Assembly (NCBI RefSeq): GCF_047948215.1
Contig: NC_134456.1
Coordinates: forward strand, 53,475,459-53,539,458
Direction of reading: 5' to 3'
Length of the DNA: 64,000 nucleotides
From: Lycorma delicatula
Lineage: Eukaryota; Arthropoda; Insecta; Hemiptera; Fulgoridae
Position numbers and translations under genes: made by a program
The notes under the pieces: generated by a model
What the model was told of the DNA's origin: nothing
Seen by the model: only the letters and a program-made list of their open reading frames with translations
Database searches by the model: none
Shown here: piece by piece, positions 35,339 through 49,114 of the stretch
How the letters are laid out: each line of letters begins with the position of its first letter
Numbering within the stretch: position 1 is the stretch's first letter

Positions 35339-38266
35339 AATACATGTTAATAATATATGTCCGATGTATTTATTATTGAGATAAATTTTTTATTTTTTTT
35401 CTAAATAAGCCACACTTATAGAGGTAAAAACGTTTTTTCGGAATACATTATTATGATCTATTCGATAAAAAAAAATCTTATGAAAAAAACAAGTTTGTAA
35501 CAATCTTAATCCAATTTTAATCCTCAAGTCCACTTTGTCACTCTATTAGCAAAATTTTTATTTTTATTTATTGTTACATGGATAAATTTCTACTAAAACT
35601 TCAATGAAATTTTCCCTAAAAACTTATTCTCTATTGGTTTTGTGTGGAACATATTTTGATCTCTAATTGGAAGAATTGCCTTTATAACCACGACGTTTTC
35701 AAAAATATTTTTTGCTAGATGTTTGGGTTATTAACATATTTTATATATATATTTAAAAGAATTTCATTACTCCCTTTAATCTGTATAAAACCTCTACGTC
35801 AACAACCGGTAACGTAAAAAAAAAAGCTGTCGTAATTTTGTGGTGATAACATTATGAAATTACAATTTAACGCTAATTATATAGTCTAACGTATCAATGT
35901 CACACCTAAGACATCCAATTATAATATTTCAATATTACTTTGGATGGCAACTGTCTCAATCGGACAATTTATTTTCCTTTAAACAGGTTTGAGAATATTG
36001 AATAAAGTTATAAAAATTTAATTGGGGAGATAAAAAGGACTAGAAGTTTAGGGGTAAATTTTTTCCGTACTTTTTGAAGCACTGTACCTTAATCAAGTTA
36101 AACAAAATCAATGATTACTGGAAGACAAATTTTAAATAAAAAGTTAAGTAAATGGAAAAAAATAAACTCTGGAAAAATAATTTAAAATACCTTTTTAACC
36201 ACTTTTTTTTTATTGAGAGTTCCCTTACGGGTAAGCGATAAGAACTTATACTCGGAGGAGCGCCGGATAATTGAGGTAATAAATAATATGACTTGTCCAG
36301 CATTTACAATGCGGGGTAAATTTACCACAAATAATAAATAACAGTTGAATTTATTGCAAAATCATTATCACTTAAATCAGATGTGGGAGGGAATTAACAA
36401 CCTAGTTTATTGATTATATGGTTTGGTACAACTTTTCTGTGATATATTGGCTTATTATCTACATATATATATATATATAAAACATGCTTTCAAGTGTTTG
36501 TATGTGTACCACTTAATGTAGCTATCTCCTAGTTACACTAATAAAATCTTGTCCCAAACCTAATCCAATTACTAATGTATTTTGTCGGTGGCGTAACTCG
36601 GGCACCTGGGTACCTGGGGGCCAGTTATATGAAGGAACTCTTAATAATAGAACTTCGTATAATCCCAAATAAATTTTCAGTCTTTGCATGAATAGATTAC
36701 AGCTCTAATAATTAAACGATTTTAAACTATCACCTTGAATTTATCCATACACAATATTTTGACCTAATAATATATTTTAGCACTACAGCTGAAACTGGGC
36801 AGTAGTAGACATCGAAGAAAAAAACGAATATCTTGTTTATTGAACATTTCAGGCAAGATTAACAAATTAGTTTTTCATGGAAATACAAATACAAATACAA
36901 ATGAAATCTGAGTTTAAAACCGCTTTAGTATCGATTACAACTAAATTATTTTATTTGATTAACGATTTTTTTTAACACATTTATATAATTTGTAAAAAAA
37001 ATTATAAAACTTATACGGGACAGTTATACGTATACTTAAAGTATAATTTAGAATATTTAAATATAATACTGAAACGTACAGTAACTCTGATTTATTTTAG
37101 TCTCGCCAATCCAAGGTCCGTTTTTAATATAAACTGATCATAAATAAGAGGACTAGTAAAATAAATTTTAACTGAAATTCTTGATTTAAGTGGTACGATT
37201 ATGAGCCGATCTCCAAATGCTAAAAATGATAATCGTTTGACTGCTGTGCTATCTTCATAAATAAACTGAAGAAATGACTTACAATAGAACTGAATTGAAT
37301 TGACACTGCTATATTTTATCGCTCACAATGACGTAACTCGTTAGATTACACCTAATTTTAGTAATCTTGTTTATGTATTAGGCAAGAGAAAATCGTTTAA
37401 TTACATTTTTAATAAGACACATTTTTTAAAAAATGAACAGTCTAATAGTACAAATGGAAAGGTTGGAGATATAGAGTATATTCGACATATAGAATATATG
37501 CTATAATATCCGGGATTTAATTACAAAAAAATTACTACGTCCACCCTCGATTGATACTTCTTTTTATTATAACACTACAATATTGAAAAAATTACGTACA
37601 CAATGGTCCTTCTGGCAGCTACCATTTAATATATTGTAGTAGCGGTATCTCTTTGATGCCTGTATGTAATGAATCTTGCCTAACACATCTGACTCATCAC
37701 TATTCAACCAGACATTTACTTTGATCAACATCTGCTCTATAATGTAAGCTGAAATTTAGAAGCTATATTAGTTGTCAAACAAATAGCAGTACTAGAGATA
37801 GAGAGAGATAATTTAAGAGAATTAATCCATGAGAATACAACTAAATGGCGTAACTAGAAATGAAAACTGGATGCCATCCCATTCTACTCACATATGAAGG
37901 TTATGACTGTACATCTGCATTATATAGATATGATTATTTGCCTTAAAAGCTGGTATGTCCTATTCTTTGCTACTAAAACCCGCTATACAAAGCCTATAAA
38001 TTTAGAAGGGTGTATTATTAGTTCAGTAATTATGAATTAAATGAGTAGTTTTGTTTCACTTTCAAAATTGCATATAATAATAATTATACTATCTTGGATT
38101 GCCTGATGTTCGTGACGAGATCAAACTGTTCGTTTTAAGTTGCAGACAGCGATTAGACAGTCATATGAACTTTCTTGCAGTTAATCTACCAGACTACACT
38201 GAAGATAAAACGACTGAAACGCCAACACATGCTGGACATGGGATATAAGAGTGACATTGAGCTGAT
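35339..38266. other. AT-rich stretch, no gene seen
   Basis: AT-rich DNA with a short GC-rich patch at 36587-36620 (GGGCACCTGGGTACCTGGGG) of unknown meaning and an ATACAAATACAAATAC run near 36880. A slightly less AT-rich stretch at 37590-37990 has no recognisable frame. No gene supported. Confidence 0.55.
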
Positions 38267-38278
38267 TCAATGAAGTCA

Positions 38279-38573
38279 CCCACCTGGCTGGTCTAGAGGT
38301 GAACTCGTCATCGCCAAATCAGCTAATTTCGAAGTCCAGAATTCTAAGGTTCAATGCCTAGAAAAGGCAGTTATTTTTATAAGGATTTGAATAGTAGATC
38401 GTGGATATCGCTGTTCTTTGGTGGTTAGGTTTCAATTAATCACACATCTCAGGAATGGTCGACCTTGAGTGTACAAGACTCACTTCATTCACATTCATAC
38501 ATATCTTCCTCATTCATACTCTGAAGTAATACCTTACAGTGGTTCCGAAGGGTACACATAAAAAAGAAAAATA
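38279..38573 (+). mobile_element. tRNA-derived SINE, diverged copy
   Basis: Starts CCCACCTGGCTGGTCTAG (A-box region) and has a degraded B box, AGGTTCAATGCC. The body follows the family: GTAGATCGTGGATATCG, TTTCAATTAATCACACATCTC, TCAGGAATGGTCGA and CTGAAGTAAT. Candidate target-site duplication: TCAATGAAGTCA (38267-38278) and TCAATCAAGTGA (38574-38585), 10 of 12 identical. More diverged than the copy at 56.5 kb, hence probably older. Confidence 0.85.
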
Positions 38574-38585
38574 TCAATCAAGTGA

Positions 38586-41223
38586 TAAACGTCTTTACTA
38601 TGTCTTAGTGATTTTGTAATCTAATTTACTTTTGATTCCTTAATCGGAACCAATTGTAAATACACGGTTTGTGAAAAAAAAAGAAAAGAGTTTTACAAAA
38701 GATACGTCAGAGCAGGAAATAAAATCTCTAGAAATTTTCAGTTCATATTTATGCATATTTAATGCTTATTTCTTTTAATAATACGTTTCTTTTAATATTT
38801 TTTATTTAGAATAATAAACATCATTATTTTAAACCGTTAATTAATTTTATATCGAACGAATGAAGTACACTCACGGCCAGTAATCATTGTCTCACTAACC
38901 TGTCATTATAAAATAATAAATAAAAGTGTATGATTAGAATTTTGAAATTTAAAAAAAAATAATAAATAATTTAGGTTGTAATGTAAATTTGGAGGAATAG
39001 TATGCCAACGAAGTCTACGTAAGATCTACGTTCATTCAGGTTGTCAAATAATAATGCCTTTGTTTGGATTGTACCTTGAAGTTACGATAGTTACAGGTCA
39101 TTTTGACAAGTTTGTAATGTTAGTTAAATTAGAGTTTGGGACTATATTTCTGTGAATGTTTGAGTGTAAATATTAAGAGAAATTTGCGGTTTTACTCGAA
39201 AACTAAATAAGCGCCGGGTTTAAATGTTTGAATAGTAACTGGATAATGTACCTAGATCGTAAAACTTTTTAATATTATTAAAAGGATGAACGCACAAAAA
39301 AACACAATTAAGAAATGTGAATTCGTAAATTTAATCACGTTTGAATCATATTTGTAAAATTTGTTCCTTCGAAATAAAAATAAAAGAAATACTAGCCAAT
39401 ACTAATGGTATTAAGCAAGTTTATATCTAAAAGAAAAGCAAATATAAAATAAAAAAATTGAAATCCGAATTGACATCAAGCTTGAAAAAAGCATCAACTA
39501 ATAAAAATACTTCTGTTCGTGTACATCATTTTCATTAAATTGGTAACAAAAGACTTTTATAGTACTACCTGCAGAACCGATGTCACAAACCGATTCCTCA
39601 CTTACTACGGAATATCTGATATCCCCTTCGCAACAACAACCTATTGTCATTCTTATCTAATTAAGAAAAACATTTTTAGAAACTGCTCATTGCAAGTTTA
39701 AGTAATTTATTTGTTACACTGGACTCAGAATATCGATTAACTTGTGTGGCATATTTCTAGGGCTTGTAGTTGTGGAGTTTGGGAGATTTTATAAAAGCAA
39801 TATAAAATCCTCCAGTATTAAAGGTAAACATTCGAAATTTAACAGATGTATTTAAAAAGATAACATAAGATAATTCTTTAAAAAACTTTTTACCACATTT
39901 CGCCAGTTACAATCATTCAAAAAGGGAAGACGAATCTTTTGGATTTCCAACCGAAAATTGGGTAAATCCCGTAATTCTCATTTATGGAAACAAAATTTTG
40001 AACGTAATATTATGGTAATACTATTTTTTCATGTTCAATACATAATTGAACATGCAAAAATTTGTTGAATTAAATATAAAAATTTGTCATTCCGTTTTAG
40101 AATTAATCTTCGAACTGTACTACACGCAATATATATGTATATATAGTATACAATATTGTATATATATTGCAATATGCAATATATATAGTACATTTTGAGA
40201 TTTTTTTATTGATCCCAAAACCCATCTTTAAAACTAGTTATAAAAGAAACAACGTAATTACTTTCTGTAGAAATGAAATATAGAGATAAAATTATTACTA
40301 AAAATTTACTGCAATAATTAATGCAACAATTATAGTAAACTCAATAGCAAAATAATTATATAAATAACTTTGTTCAGTTTTCTTCTTTTTTTTGCACATA
40401 ACGCAACACGATGCATTTTTTTATATTTATTGTGTTACATTTCAAGTCTCGTCTTACAGTAACATTGTACATTACGTCTCTCATTATCTTTCAAACATTC
40501 ACCATCTCACTCTATGATCATTAACTCGCTTTCTCTTTTCTATAGTGTACATTGTCTTGAAAAAGAAAGAGATGCATCTATTTAATAAACTCATACGTCA
40601 TTCATGAATCAATACTTCACAATGCACAAAACCATGCGCATAAATGAAGCATTTACTCGTAATCTTATGTTGTATTAAAATATACTATTATATATAGTGA
40701 TAAAATTATAATTATTGTAGTACTGTAATCTATACGTTCTAAATAACTGAATTATCCTGCAATTCTCTAACCTCCGTTAATTAGTTCTTCTATATTATGG
40801 GTTACTAATAATAATTAATCAACTCTTAAAATAACTGGGAAACCTTTTATGTGGTTCAAATTAAAAAAAAAAATTAATTTCAAAAAACCTTTCCGGATTA
40901 TGAAGATGTGAAACTTTTCAGTTAATTCTTGTTGATGATTACGTTCAAAAGAGTGAAATATGTTTTAAAATTTTTAATGTTTTAAGAGTAAATGTTTAAA
41001 AAGATAAATCTTTATCCTAAATTTCATAAAAATTTCGCTCTAAAAGGTTTGTTTTATTTTTTTATTTTTTTAGGAACAGTTTTAATTGTCTCAATAATAA
41101 GTTGTATAAAAATACACTTATCGAAAAATCATCATTTTGGATATTCGTTTAAAAATCATCACAGGATATTCGTTTTATAGTGGAATGATTAGGCAGTGCC
41201 CTTATGTAAGTGTAATATTTTTT
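38586..41223. other. AT-rich stretch, no gene seen
   Basis: AT-rich DNA containing the palindrome at 40117-40191. Short open stretches at 39519 and 40992 have no recognisable motif. Confidence 0.55.
40117..40191. repeat. AT-rich palindrome, potential cruciform
   Basis: GTACTA (40117-40122) pairs with TAGTAC (40186-40191) on the outside. GCAATATATA (40126-40135) pairs with TATATATTGC (40161-40170) inside. The centre is AT alternation. Confidence 0.7.
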
Positions 41224-41233
41224 GTTGAAAGTT

Positions 41234-41417
41234 CCTTTTTAGGAACTCCTAATTTGAGGCATGGCATGCAAAAGACCGAGTTCCGACTGCCTGGACAGGC
41301 CTTGCATCCTCACGAGGTAGTTTGAGGCGAAGGCACCCCCCCCCCCCGCCCGGAGAAGAGTTTATGCTTAATTGCTTGTCTCCGGGGGACGGGGAATATA
41401 TAGATGTATAAAAAAAA
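41234..41417 (+). mobile_element. R1-type LINE 3' end, short diverged copy
   Basis: Aligns with the 3' UTR of the R1-clade LINE at 26938-28229: GAGGCATGGCATG (41257) against GAGGCATTGGCATC (28013), AGACCGAGTTCC (41273) against the same word at 28028, and AGTTTGAGGCGAAGGCA (41319) against GGTTTGAGGCGGGCGCA (28098). The copy then holds a 13-base C-run and ends in an A-run (41410-41417). GTTGAAAGTT (41224-41233) and GTTGAAAAAGTT (41418-41429) may be its target-site duplication, differing by a two-base insertion. Confidence 0.7.
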
Positions 41418-41429
41418 GTTGAAAAAGTT

Positions 41430-42440
41430 AAACCAAGGTGTAGAGATGATCCAAAGTGGCAAAACATGAGGCTTCCTTTTAGAATGTACAAGAAAATAGT
41501 AATTCAAACAGAAGAATTAGGAAGTCCGATTTACTGCAGAAGTAAAATAGCCATAGAGTGGATTTGTGTACACTCATCTGGTAAAATCAGAGTTGCGCTC
41601 TAAGAACTGAAGTCTCTCTCAATATAATAGGGTCTGAGACTACAAGGACTCAAACAATGGAAACGAAATTGCCTATCTACAAAATTATTTAGATGATAAG
41701 CCCAGGGTATTTTTGCCCTGAACAGCTTCAGTTCAATACCAAAAGATTTTACATCGATCAGCAAGAATGTATGCTGCAAAAAACACGTTTTTATAATATT
41801 GGAGAGCTAGCCGAGAACATTCTCAGCCTTCCCTAATGAAAATTCTTGTCATTCAGATAATTGTGTAACGAATGAAGATATGCAACAAAAATATAAATCA
41901 ATCAGCCATAACCCCTTTGAATGGCTTCCTCCAAAGGCTAGTTGAAAATTACAAGAAAACGGAATAGAAAGAGAAAATATTTTTGTTCCTTGACATTTTT
42001 TATTGAAATACTTCCTGAGCGTCAAATTATATAAATATTTTTTGTGAGAGACATTCGTTGAATCCAACATTAAAAATTTCAAAAATTCTCCTCACTAATA
42101 GGTTTGACTTGATGTAAATTTGAATGGGTTTTCATTTTTTTTTCTTTTAAGTTACTGGGATTTTAGTTTCGAAAAGTAGTTTTCGTCCAACTAAAAATTT
42201 CTTAGCTCGCAATCTGTACAGTGATCGAACCTTTCAATGAACATGATTGAACCTTTCAATCAGGAGCTCTGCTTTCAACTCTCGATGAAACAAAGTGGAA
42301 TTTTATTTACATTATTCACACACAAGCCTTCTAGTCTTTAATTCGATAAAAAAATTACAACCTAAGCAGAAAAAATATGTTTATCAGAAAGGAAACTCCT
42401 TGTTAAATATTATACTCTTAGATGATTTTTGTTTTTCGAG
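41430..42440. other. no gene seen
   Basis: Moderately AT-rich. ATTGAACCTTTCAAT-type words repeat at 42225-42262. The open stretch at 41849-42082 (minus) has no recognisable motif. Confidence 0.5.
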
Positions 42441-42650
42441 TTATGGAAGATTTTAATCATTTTACATCGATATGATTCAATTCAAAGTTTTGCTGATATA
42501 TTTTAAGATTTAAAAAAACTAAATTTCGCATTATCCTTATGAATGAAAAGGCCTCATCTATATTTTCACTTTGAAGAATAAGTAACATTTGTGAATGATT
42601 TCATTTTAAATTGACAATGTAGTATGTTTTATCCAGCATAAAAAAGCATT
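42441..42650 (+). repeat. direct repeat, copy A (about 210 bp)
   Basis: Aligns with 43735-43954 in the same orientation. Landmarks: ATCGATATGATTCA (42466), TTGCTGATATATTTTAAGAT (42492), AAAGGCCTCATCTATATTTT (42547) and GTATGTTTTATCCAGCATA (42622). Roughly 85 percent identical by eye with several small indels. Confidence 0.85.
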
Positions 42651-43734
42651 TAGGTGGGGATTTAAACTCCCTATTCTATTTTCAATCATATTTTCCAACA
42701 ATATAGTTGTTAATCTTATTAACTTCGTATTAATTTAATTTGTTTATATAAAATTCATTCTTATAAATAAAATGAAGTGATTGTTGAGCATTTGGTGGGT
42801 CTTACAGTAATTAAAATAAAATATTCCATACATGTTTATGTTAATTACGTTAAAATCGGTTTAGAAATTCATGCAAAATGCTTGAATAATTAGGTAGAAA
42901 CTAAAATAACTTACGTAATTTTTTCTTTCTTTTTTTTAACATAGGGAATGTACTTCTACTAGTAACAAAATCGTCTCTGGTTTTTGTAGCCTGGACCTTA
43001 TCTGTTCTACATTTGACGTTGAAGTTACGTAATTTGATGTTTGAAGTTATGTAACTCCTGAGTAAAAAGGTTTTTATAAAAATGTTAGAATATTGTATAA
43101 CAGTAGTAGATCTGTGTATTTGAGTATGATTGTGTTTTATCTACCTTATTTTATATCTCGATAATCATGAGATTGTCATTTTTTACGATATGATTTTGTT
43201 ATTAATTGTTAATATTTTTAATTGTATCAAGGGTTAGGGAAGTATTGAGTTTGTTTTCCTAAAGTATCTTTTTATTTATATTCTAAAATATTTTAATTTA
43301 AAATTTATTTTTAATTACAGTTATAAGGTACCTTAGAAATAACTACGTATTAACTGAAGTCTAATAAAGTACCAAATTTTTAACCACAGTAAAATAATTT
43401 TTATTATGTGTGATACTGCGTAGATCGATGATACGTTTAAAAACTATCAAAAATTGCATCTTTTTAGTCTCAACAGTATTAAGAACAAATATGTAATTCT
43501 TAATTTTTTTTATTAATTCCTGACACAGCTTCAAAATTCATTTAAAATTAATTAATTCAAAATGTAATTAAATTCTATTGTTTTATTCCTAAAATATTTT
43601 GCGCTGATTTTGAAAAAGTAATCAGTGTTGTTGTTGAAAACATATTAAAGATTAAAGGCTGTCAATTTTTTTATATAGGTTCGTAAACAAAAACCAACCT
43701 TAGATCTGAGCCGAGAGTATCAAAATAAAATATT
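42651..43734. other. spacer between the two direct repeat copies
   Basis: AT-rich, about 1.1 kb, no open frame of note. GTTGAAGTTACGTAATTTGA (43019) and GTTTGAAGTTATGTAACTCC (43039) form a small local repeat. Confidence 0.5.
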
Positions 43735-43954
43735 TGTGGAATATTTAATCATCATTTAAAATCGATATGATCCATTTTAAAGGTTTGCTGATATATTTTG
43801 TTTTAAGATTTAAAAAAACTATATTTCGGATTATCCTGATGAATAAAGGCCTCATTTATATTTTCACTATGAAGAATAAATAAGATTTATGAATCACTTC
43901 ATTTTAAATTGACAATAGTAGTATGTTTTATCCAGCATACCCAAACATTTACCT
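43735..43954 (+). repeat. direct repeat, copy B (about 220 bp)
   Basis: Second copy of the unit at 42441-42650, with TTGCTGATATATTTTGTTTT (43785), AAAGGCCTCATTTATATTTT (43844) and GTATGTTTTATCCAGCATAC (43921). Either two insertions of one short element or a local duplication. Confidence 0.85.
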
Positions 43955-45852
43955 ATTTATTGAAAATATCTTATAGAATACGGTAAGCGAAGTACAGGTT
44001 AAGATTAAAAGTCCAAGCATTCAAAATAAAATTTAAAACTTTTTAGAATATTAAGTGAATAAAATTTTAAAACTTTCAAGTTAATAAAATGGAAACTTTC
44101 AAAGAGAAGTATGATAAGATTGAATTATTAAATGTATACCTAAAACATGCAAAAATATACTCTCATATATTTGTTTACTCTAATTTTCAAAATACTTTAA
44201 CATTTCGTTTATTTATACATTTTACGTAAAAGTTTTCAGCATAAATAAATTACAGTTTTAGAGCAATTTACTCAGTTTTAAATGTTCTAAGTTCTCAGAT
44301 AATATTATACTTCATGTTTGTATTTCATAAGTTCCACGACTAAGTTCCTATTAAATTAAAAAAACTGGCGAGGCTGTTCATTTAAACCGTTTTGCCTGGT
44401 CTTGTTGCCCACGATATTAAGAAAAAATACAGACTTGAATTTGTGTGACATAATATTATTTATCGGTTTAACAAATTAGTTTAAGCATTTTTATTATTTT
44501 TCATTAGATAAGAAAATAACTTAAGCGGTAAGAGTTTTTAACTTCATCACCGGGGACGTGAGGACATTTTTTCATTATATACTGCAAACAGAATCACGAA
44601 AGCAGGGTATTTTCAGCAATGTACAGACAAGACTTACAGTGTACAGCCTTCCTGCTATATTGATTATTTATTACTACTAATTCTGTATTCTACTATCAGA
44701 TAACTGCTTGTTAACAGTAATAATTTTAATAATTTAATTAAAAATTTTCTTTGGTTTAAAATTAAACGGTTCAAGGTCATGTAAAACATGGATTTATCAG
44801 TTGTATTAAATATTAATAATATCAATAAGCTGTTGACCTTTGCTAAGTGGATTTTCAGTTCATTTTAGTCATTCTACCAAAAGTAGCCTATACCTTCCCC
44901 TTCCATAGGCTAATAAGTAGATGCGATATATATGTATAAGTCATTATTTGTTGACAGAAAGGAATAAATTAAATTGTTGGCTTTACGCAATCTTTTTTAG
45001 TCATTTAAACTGTTGTGACACAATTACAGCATCTGAAGTGTAAGAGGCACCAGTTAGAGTTAGTTACTTTCTTTGAAAGTAATTATGTTCACAATTTATA
45101 ACCAGTCCCTCTTATGAACAAAGTGAAGGTGACCATTATAGTAATAAACATAAACTATAATTAAGGCTTATGCATTAACTTTGACTTTACATATTATTCT
45201 TAGTTAGAGAAAGCATTTAGCAAACCTCATTTTTTCCGAAGCAACAGATTTTGTAATAATTAACCTCATTATTGAGGTCCGAAGGCCCCACTGCTCGACT
45301 CAAGCCGAGCCAAACGGCTTCTTTGTGATCGAACAAATACTTCCTTCGAAGCGTATTATTATATTATAAAAAATAACTTTAATTAATACTTTATTAGTTT
45401 TATCACCGATTCTCTACGCTTCCGGAGAGGAAAACAACCATTCTCTATAACTCTTTTAACAGTAAATCTTCATCATAATTAAAGTGAATGTAAATAATTA
45501 GTGGTGGTATTACAACTGAGGATCAAATTAGCCCTTATTTTAGGCTGATTAGTACAAATTCATTAATCAGTGTTGTTCTAGTGAGTTAGAAGAACTAGTG
45601 AGGCTAGTGAGTAGCCTTGGGTTTACCAGTAGCATGACGGAAGTGACAGTGAAACGCGACAGAACGTCGTAGCAGCCAGAAGCCTGTCGCCGCTGCAGCA
45701 ATCCACTCTTACTGTGTGCACAATTGAAGTTTCTAAACTTTACGATTAAGACTAATAAATCTAAACCTAGCACATTACAAAAAAATATTATCAAGAGAAA
45801 GATACGACTCGCATGAAAATATTTTAAGATGAAATAGGATAGGAAGGATAAA
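43955..45852. other. no confirmed gene; one GC-richer patch
   Basis: AT-rich to 45240. Two GC-richer patches follow: 45268-45320 (CTCGACTCAAGCCGAG inverted pair) and 45580-45715, where CTAGTGAG recurs (45579, 45595, 45604) and an ATG at 45634 opens only a 12-codon frame. They could be untranslated exon or promoter sequence. Nothing decides it. Confidence 0.45.
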
Positions 45853-45927
45853 ATTTAATTTATTAAATAGCAGCTTGTATACAAGTTGCTATTTAATTTA
45901 TTAAATAGCAGCTTGTATACAAGTTGA
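45853..45927 (+). repeat. two exact tandem copies of a 38-bp unit
   Basis: ATTTAATTTATTAAATAG followed by CAGCTTGTATACAAGTTG occurs at 45853 and again at 45891, without mismatch over at least 37 bases. Each unit holds two near-palindromes, ATTTAATTTATTAAAT and ACTTGTATACAAGT-like sequence. Confidence 0.95.
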
Positions 45928-48900
45928 CCAAAATACTGATTTTCCCCGTCATAAAAGTTAATAAAATCTGCTGTTTTTCAAGGTATACCTGACGATGAAT
46001 ACATATATTGTAATTATAGTATGAGATAATAAGATAATCCTTCATAATCGAGGTATTAATTATTAACGGATAAAATGAATTTTAATCGTTTCTTACAAAT
46101 CTTGGGTATATAAAATTAATTTTTTTTCATCTTAATCTGAAAAAGAAATTTTAACAAAATTTTAACGGAAATACTTCTCTTTTATTTTAGGAGAGATTAG
46201 AAAGCCTGGCCTTCCAACGATACAAAATACTTTACAATTCTACAGGTCCCCACAATTTCAGCATGAACATAGACAGTTGCTTTCATTAACAAAAACATAA
46301 CCGATGAAGATATTGAGGGATAAGATAAAGAGATGGTTACTAAGAAAGGCCTGTACCCATACGGAGGAACCGTACATGTAATAATCAAATCCATTAAGAA
46401 AGTCACTTATATAAAACCCCTAATATTATGTTATTAATACAATGAAAATGTACTAGTAATAGGATTACATCTTGTAGAGGTCCTGAAGGCTGTGCACTAA
46501 GTAAAATATAACGTACTGTAGTCACAAAAAAAAAAAACGAATGAAAGCATAAAGAAATAAAAGAAAAAAAGACTCAGTCCAAATTTATTTGAATCTGTTC
46601 ATTAGAAAAAAAATTTATTGGCTACACAGCGTAGAAAATAAATTAGCAGGGAGAAACTCTTCACAAGTATGCTAAAATATTATTATATAATTTAAGGAAA
46701 GATGTGAACCCATGTTACATTTTTGGCGCTCAGATACAGACATTTGGTTAATGTCTCGATTACTACAAGACTCAATAAATATCGGAAAGAAGTAAATAAA
46801 TTTTAAAAATTTTATAATTTTTGAAACTTCATCAATTTTCCAGGCTGGAATAAATTTCTCGAGAATGAACAATTTTAAGGGAAGATTTTTGAGATCCCAC
46901 TTTTTGGTCTCTTGTAAAAAAATCTAGATATTTATAAAAAACAGGTCCATATGCTACGCCCTATCAAGTATAACTAATCTGTTTACTTTAGATCACACGA
47001 TTTCTGTAAATTACCTGTAAAAAAAAACTATGCACTTTATTTTAAAAATACTTATAAATGTTATTCCTAAGGATTTTGGTAAAAATTAAAAAAACAAATA
47101 ACTTAAACAAAAAACTGTAAAAATGTACGTTTAAAGAAATATCAATAATATATCAAAGTCTAGGAATAGAGGTTAATCATATTAATCACAACTCATTAAC
47201 TGATGGCACCCAATAAATCAAATTACAGCTAACTAATTACCCTATTAAATAACAAGCAAGCTTCATTTACAGATTAATAATTGTATGGAGAAATAAATAA
47301 CAACCAAATAATATTGACATAATTTTTTATATTGACATAATTTTAAGCTTATAAATGCTTACAATTATAGTACTATACGCGTGTATAACATGCGCGCACG
47401 CGTATATGAACTATTTCCTTTCGGGTCTGACAGTACGATTGGTATTTCAGTTATGTATTTTCACTCTTCTTACAGTTATAAGGATGAGTAACCTTTCCTT
47501 AAGCTTTTCCTACATAGTTCTTACGTATCGGAAGGAAACCAAATTTGTTCCTCCATAAATTTCTATTGCATTTCATTTGATGGTATGAATGATGGTATGG
47601 GATGTGTTTATCCTAGGTAAAGATTCCCGATTTTCCGAGGTATTGTGGATTAATGATTGCTCACTGCCTTGAGGAAGACTTGAATCGCTCGTTTGGGTAG
47701 AATTATGTGCATTTATGGTAGAGATTCGTTTTCAATTTAAAAAATTTTTCCTTTTATCATTGATCCTTTTTTCCAGATGATGTATTGGTTTTAATTGGAT
47801 GCTCACGGCTGTAGTCACAAATTGTTAATATGATCCATATTAACAATATGTTCTTTAAGAAGATCTCATTCTTTTTATTTCAGCAGTTTGGTGCGTGACT
47901 CTGCTTACTGGTTAGTCAATGGACTCGGATTCCTATTGTAATAGTACAGAAATCCCGATCAAATGTTTAGGTACTCATCAAGTAAAGCCGGTTTTTTAAT
48001 CCTTTCTGATGCATACATTGCCTATACATAAATTTGTAAGGTGAACTTTTGGAAAGAGAGATAGAAGAGTTTAAGGCATCTAAAATATAAGTACACTTAC
48101 TAATATAAAAAATAAGATAATATAAAGAAATTACGTATAATATGAAAAATGGTATTAGCAGTTAACATGGTACTAATATTTAAAATAAATATTCAGGCTA
48201 CAAATAGCCTCTGCAAGCTACTTGTTACAATACAGAGAAATAGAATACATAAATTGGCCATATGCAATGTGGAGAAGATTAGAAATTTACAATTGAAAGA
48301 ATGAAGGTTATCATAGAAGTATAGACAGATAGATAGAGGGAAGTCAGTGAATAAAAACTATAGATGAAGTTAAATGTAAATGAAAATTATAAAACAATAA
48401 AGATATGGAATAGTAATATGGAGACACCGTCAATGTCAAAAACCTTCCTTAATTTATAAAAACACCTATGAAATAAATTTTCGAGATAGAAGAAAAAACT
48501 GAGGGTCATACTTGTGATGGAAGAATTTACTTGAATTTAAGTCTAGATGCAAAGTACAACGGTGATAATGTTATGGCAAAACACAAATTATTACGAGTAT
48601 TATTAAAAATATCAGGACAAAAATCACTACATTACAATCATAACAGATTGACTGAATATTTTGGATGTAATTAATTCTATATTGTTCGTTTCTTATCTGA
48701 TTAATAAACTATCCATTAGCTGATTATGTACGCTTATGAAGAAAGAAACCGGAAACTACTAATAACCTTTGCTCTTGATAGTTTCTCTACCTCTGCCTAG
48801 GCTTTGTGAAACAGCTGATGTTAGTGAAGTATAGATTAAATTCGACTTCAAACCGGTGGGTGACATTCATGAACAGACAGAGAGAAATGTAAACGTACTT

Positions 48901-49108
48901 AAAAAAAATGTCATTATAAACATTAAAAATTCAGGTTATCAGGAAGAGGGTTGTTCCCTTCTACTAAGGAAGTAGATTTCCAGGTGTTCGTAAAATTCAG
49001 AATCGTATTTTTAAAACTGAGGAAAAATAAAATGTCAGAAATGAATGGGTAGAGTGAAATATTTGATGAACGGTGATTAATTATAAATTTTAAAATTGAA
49101 TTTATCTG
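45928..49108. other. no confirmed gene; possible intron of the minus-strand gene starting at 49189
   Basis: AT-rich. If the exon at 49115-49189 is real, this stretch begins its first intron, whose donor starts at 49114. I looked on the minus strand for a following exon and found none with convincing coding sequence. On the plus strand a good acceptor-like TTTTATTTTAG precedes 46191, followed by about 36 open codons that I do not recognise. Confidence 0.4.
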
Positions 49109-49114
49109 ACTTAC

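Noticed and set aside
46191..46299. Possible plus-strand exon after an acceptor-like TTTTATTTTAG
   Set aside because: About 36 open codons without any recognisable sequence, and pyrimidine-AG is common in this DNA.
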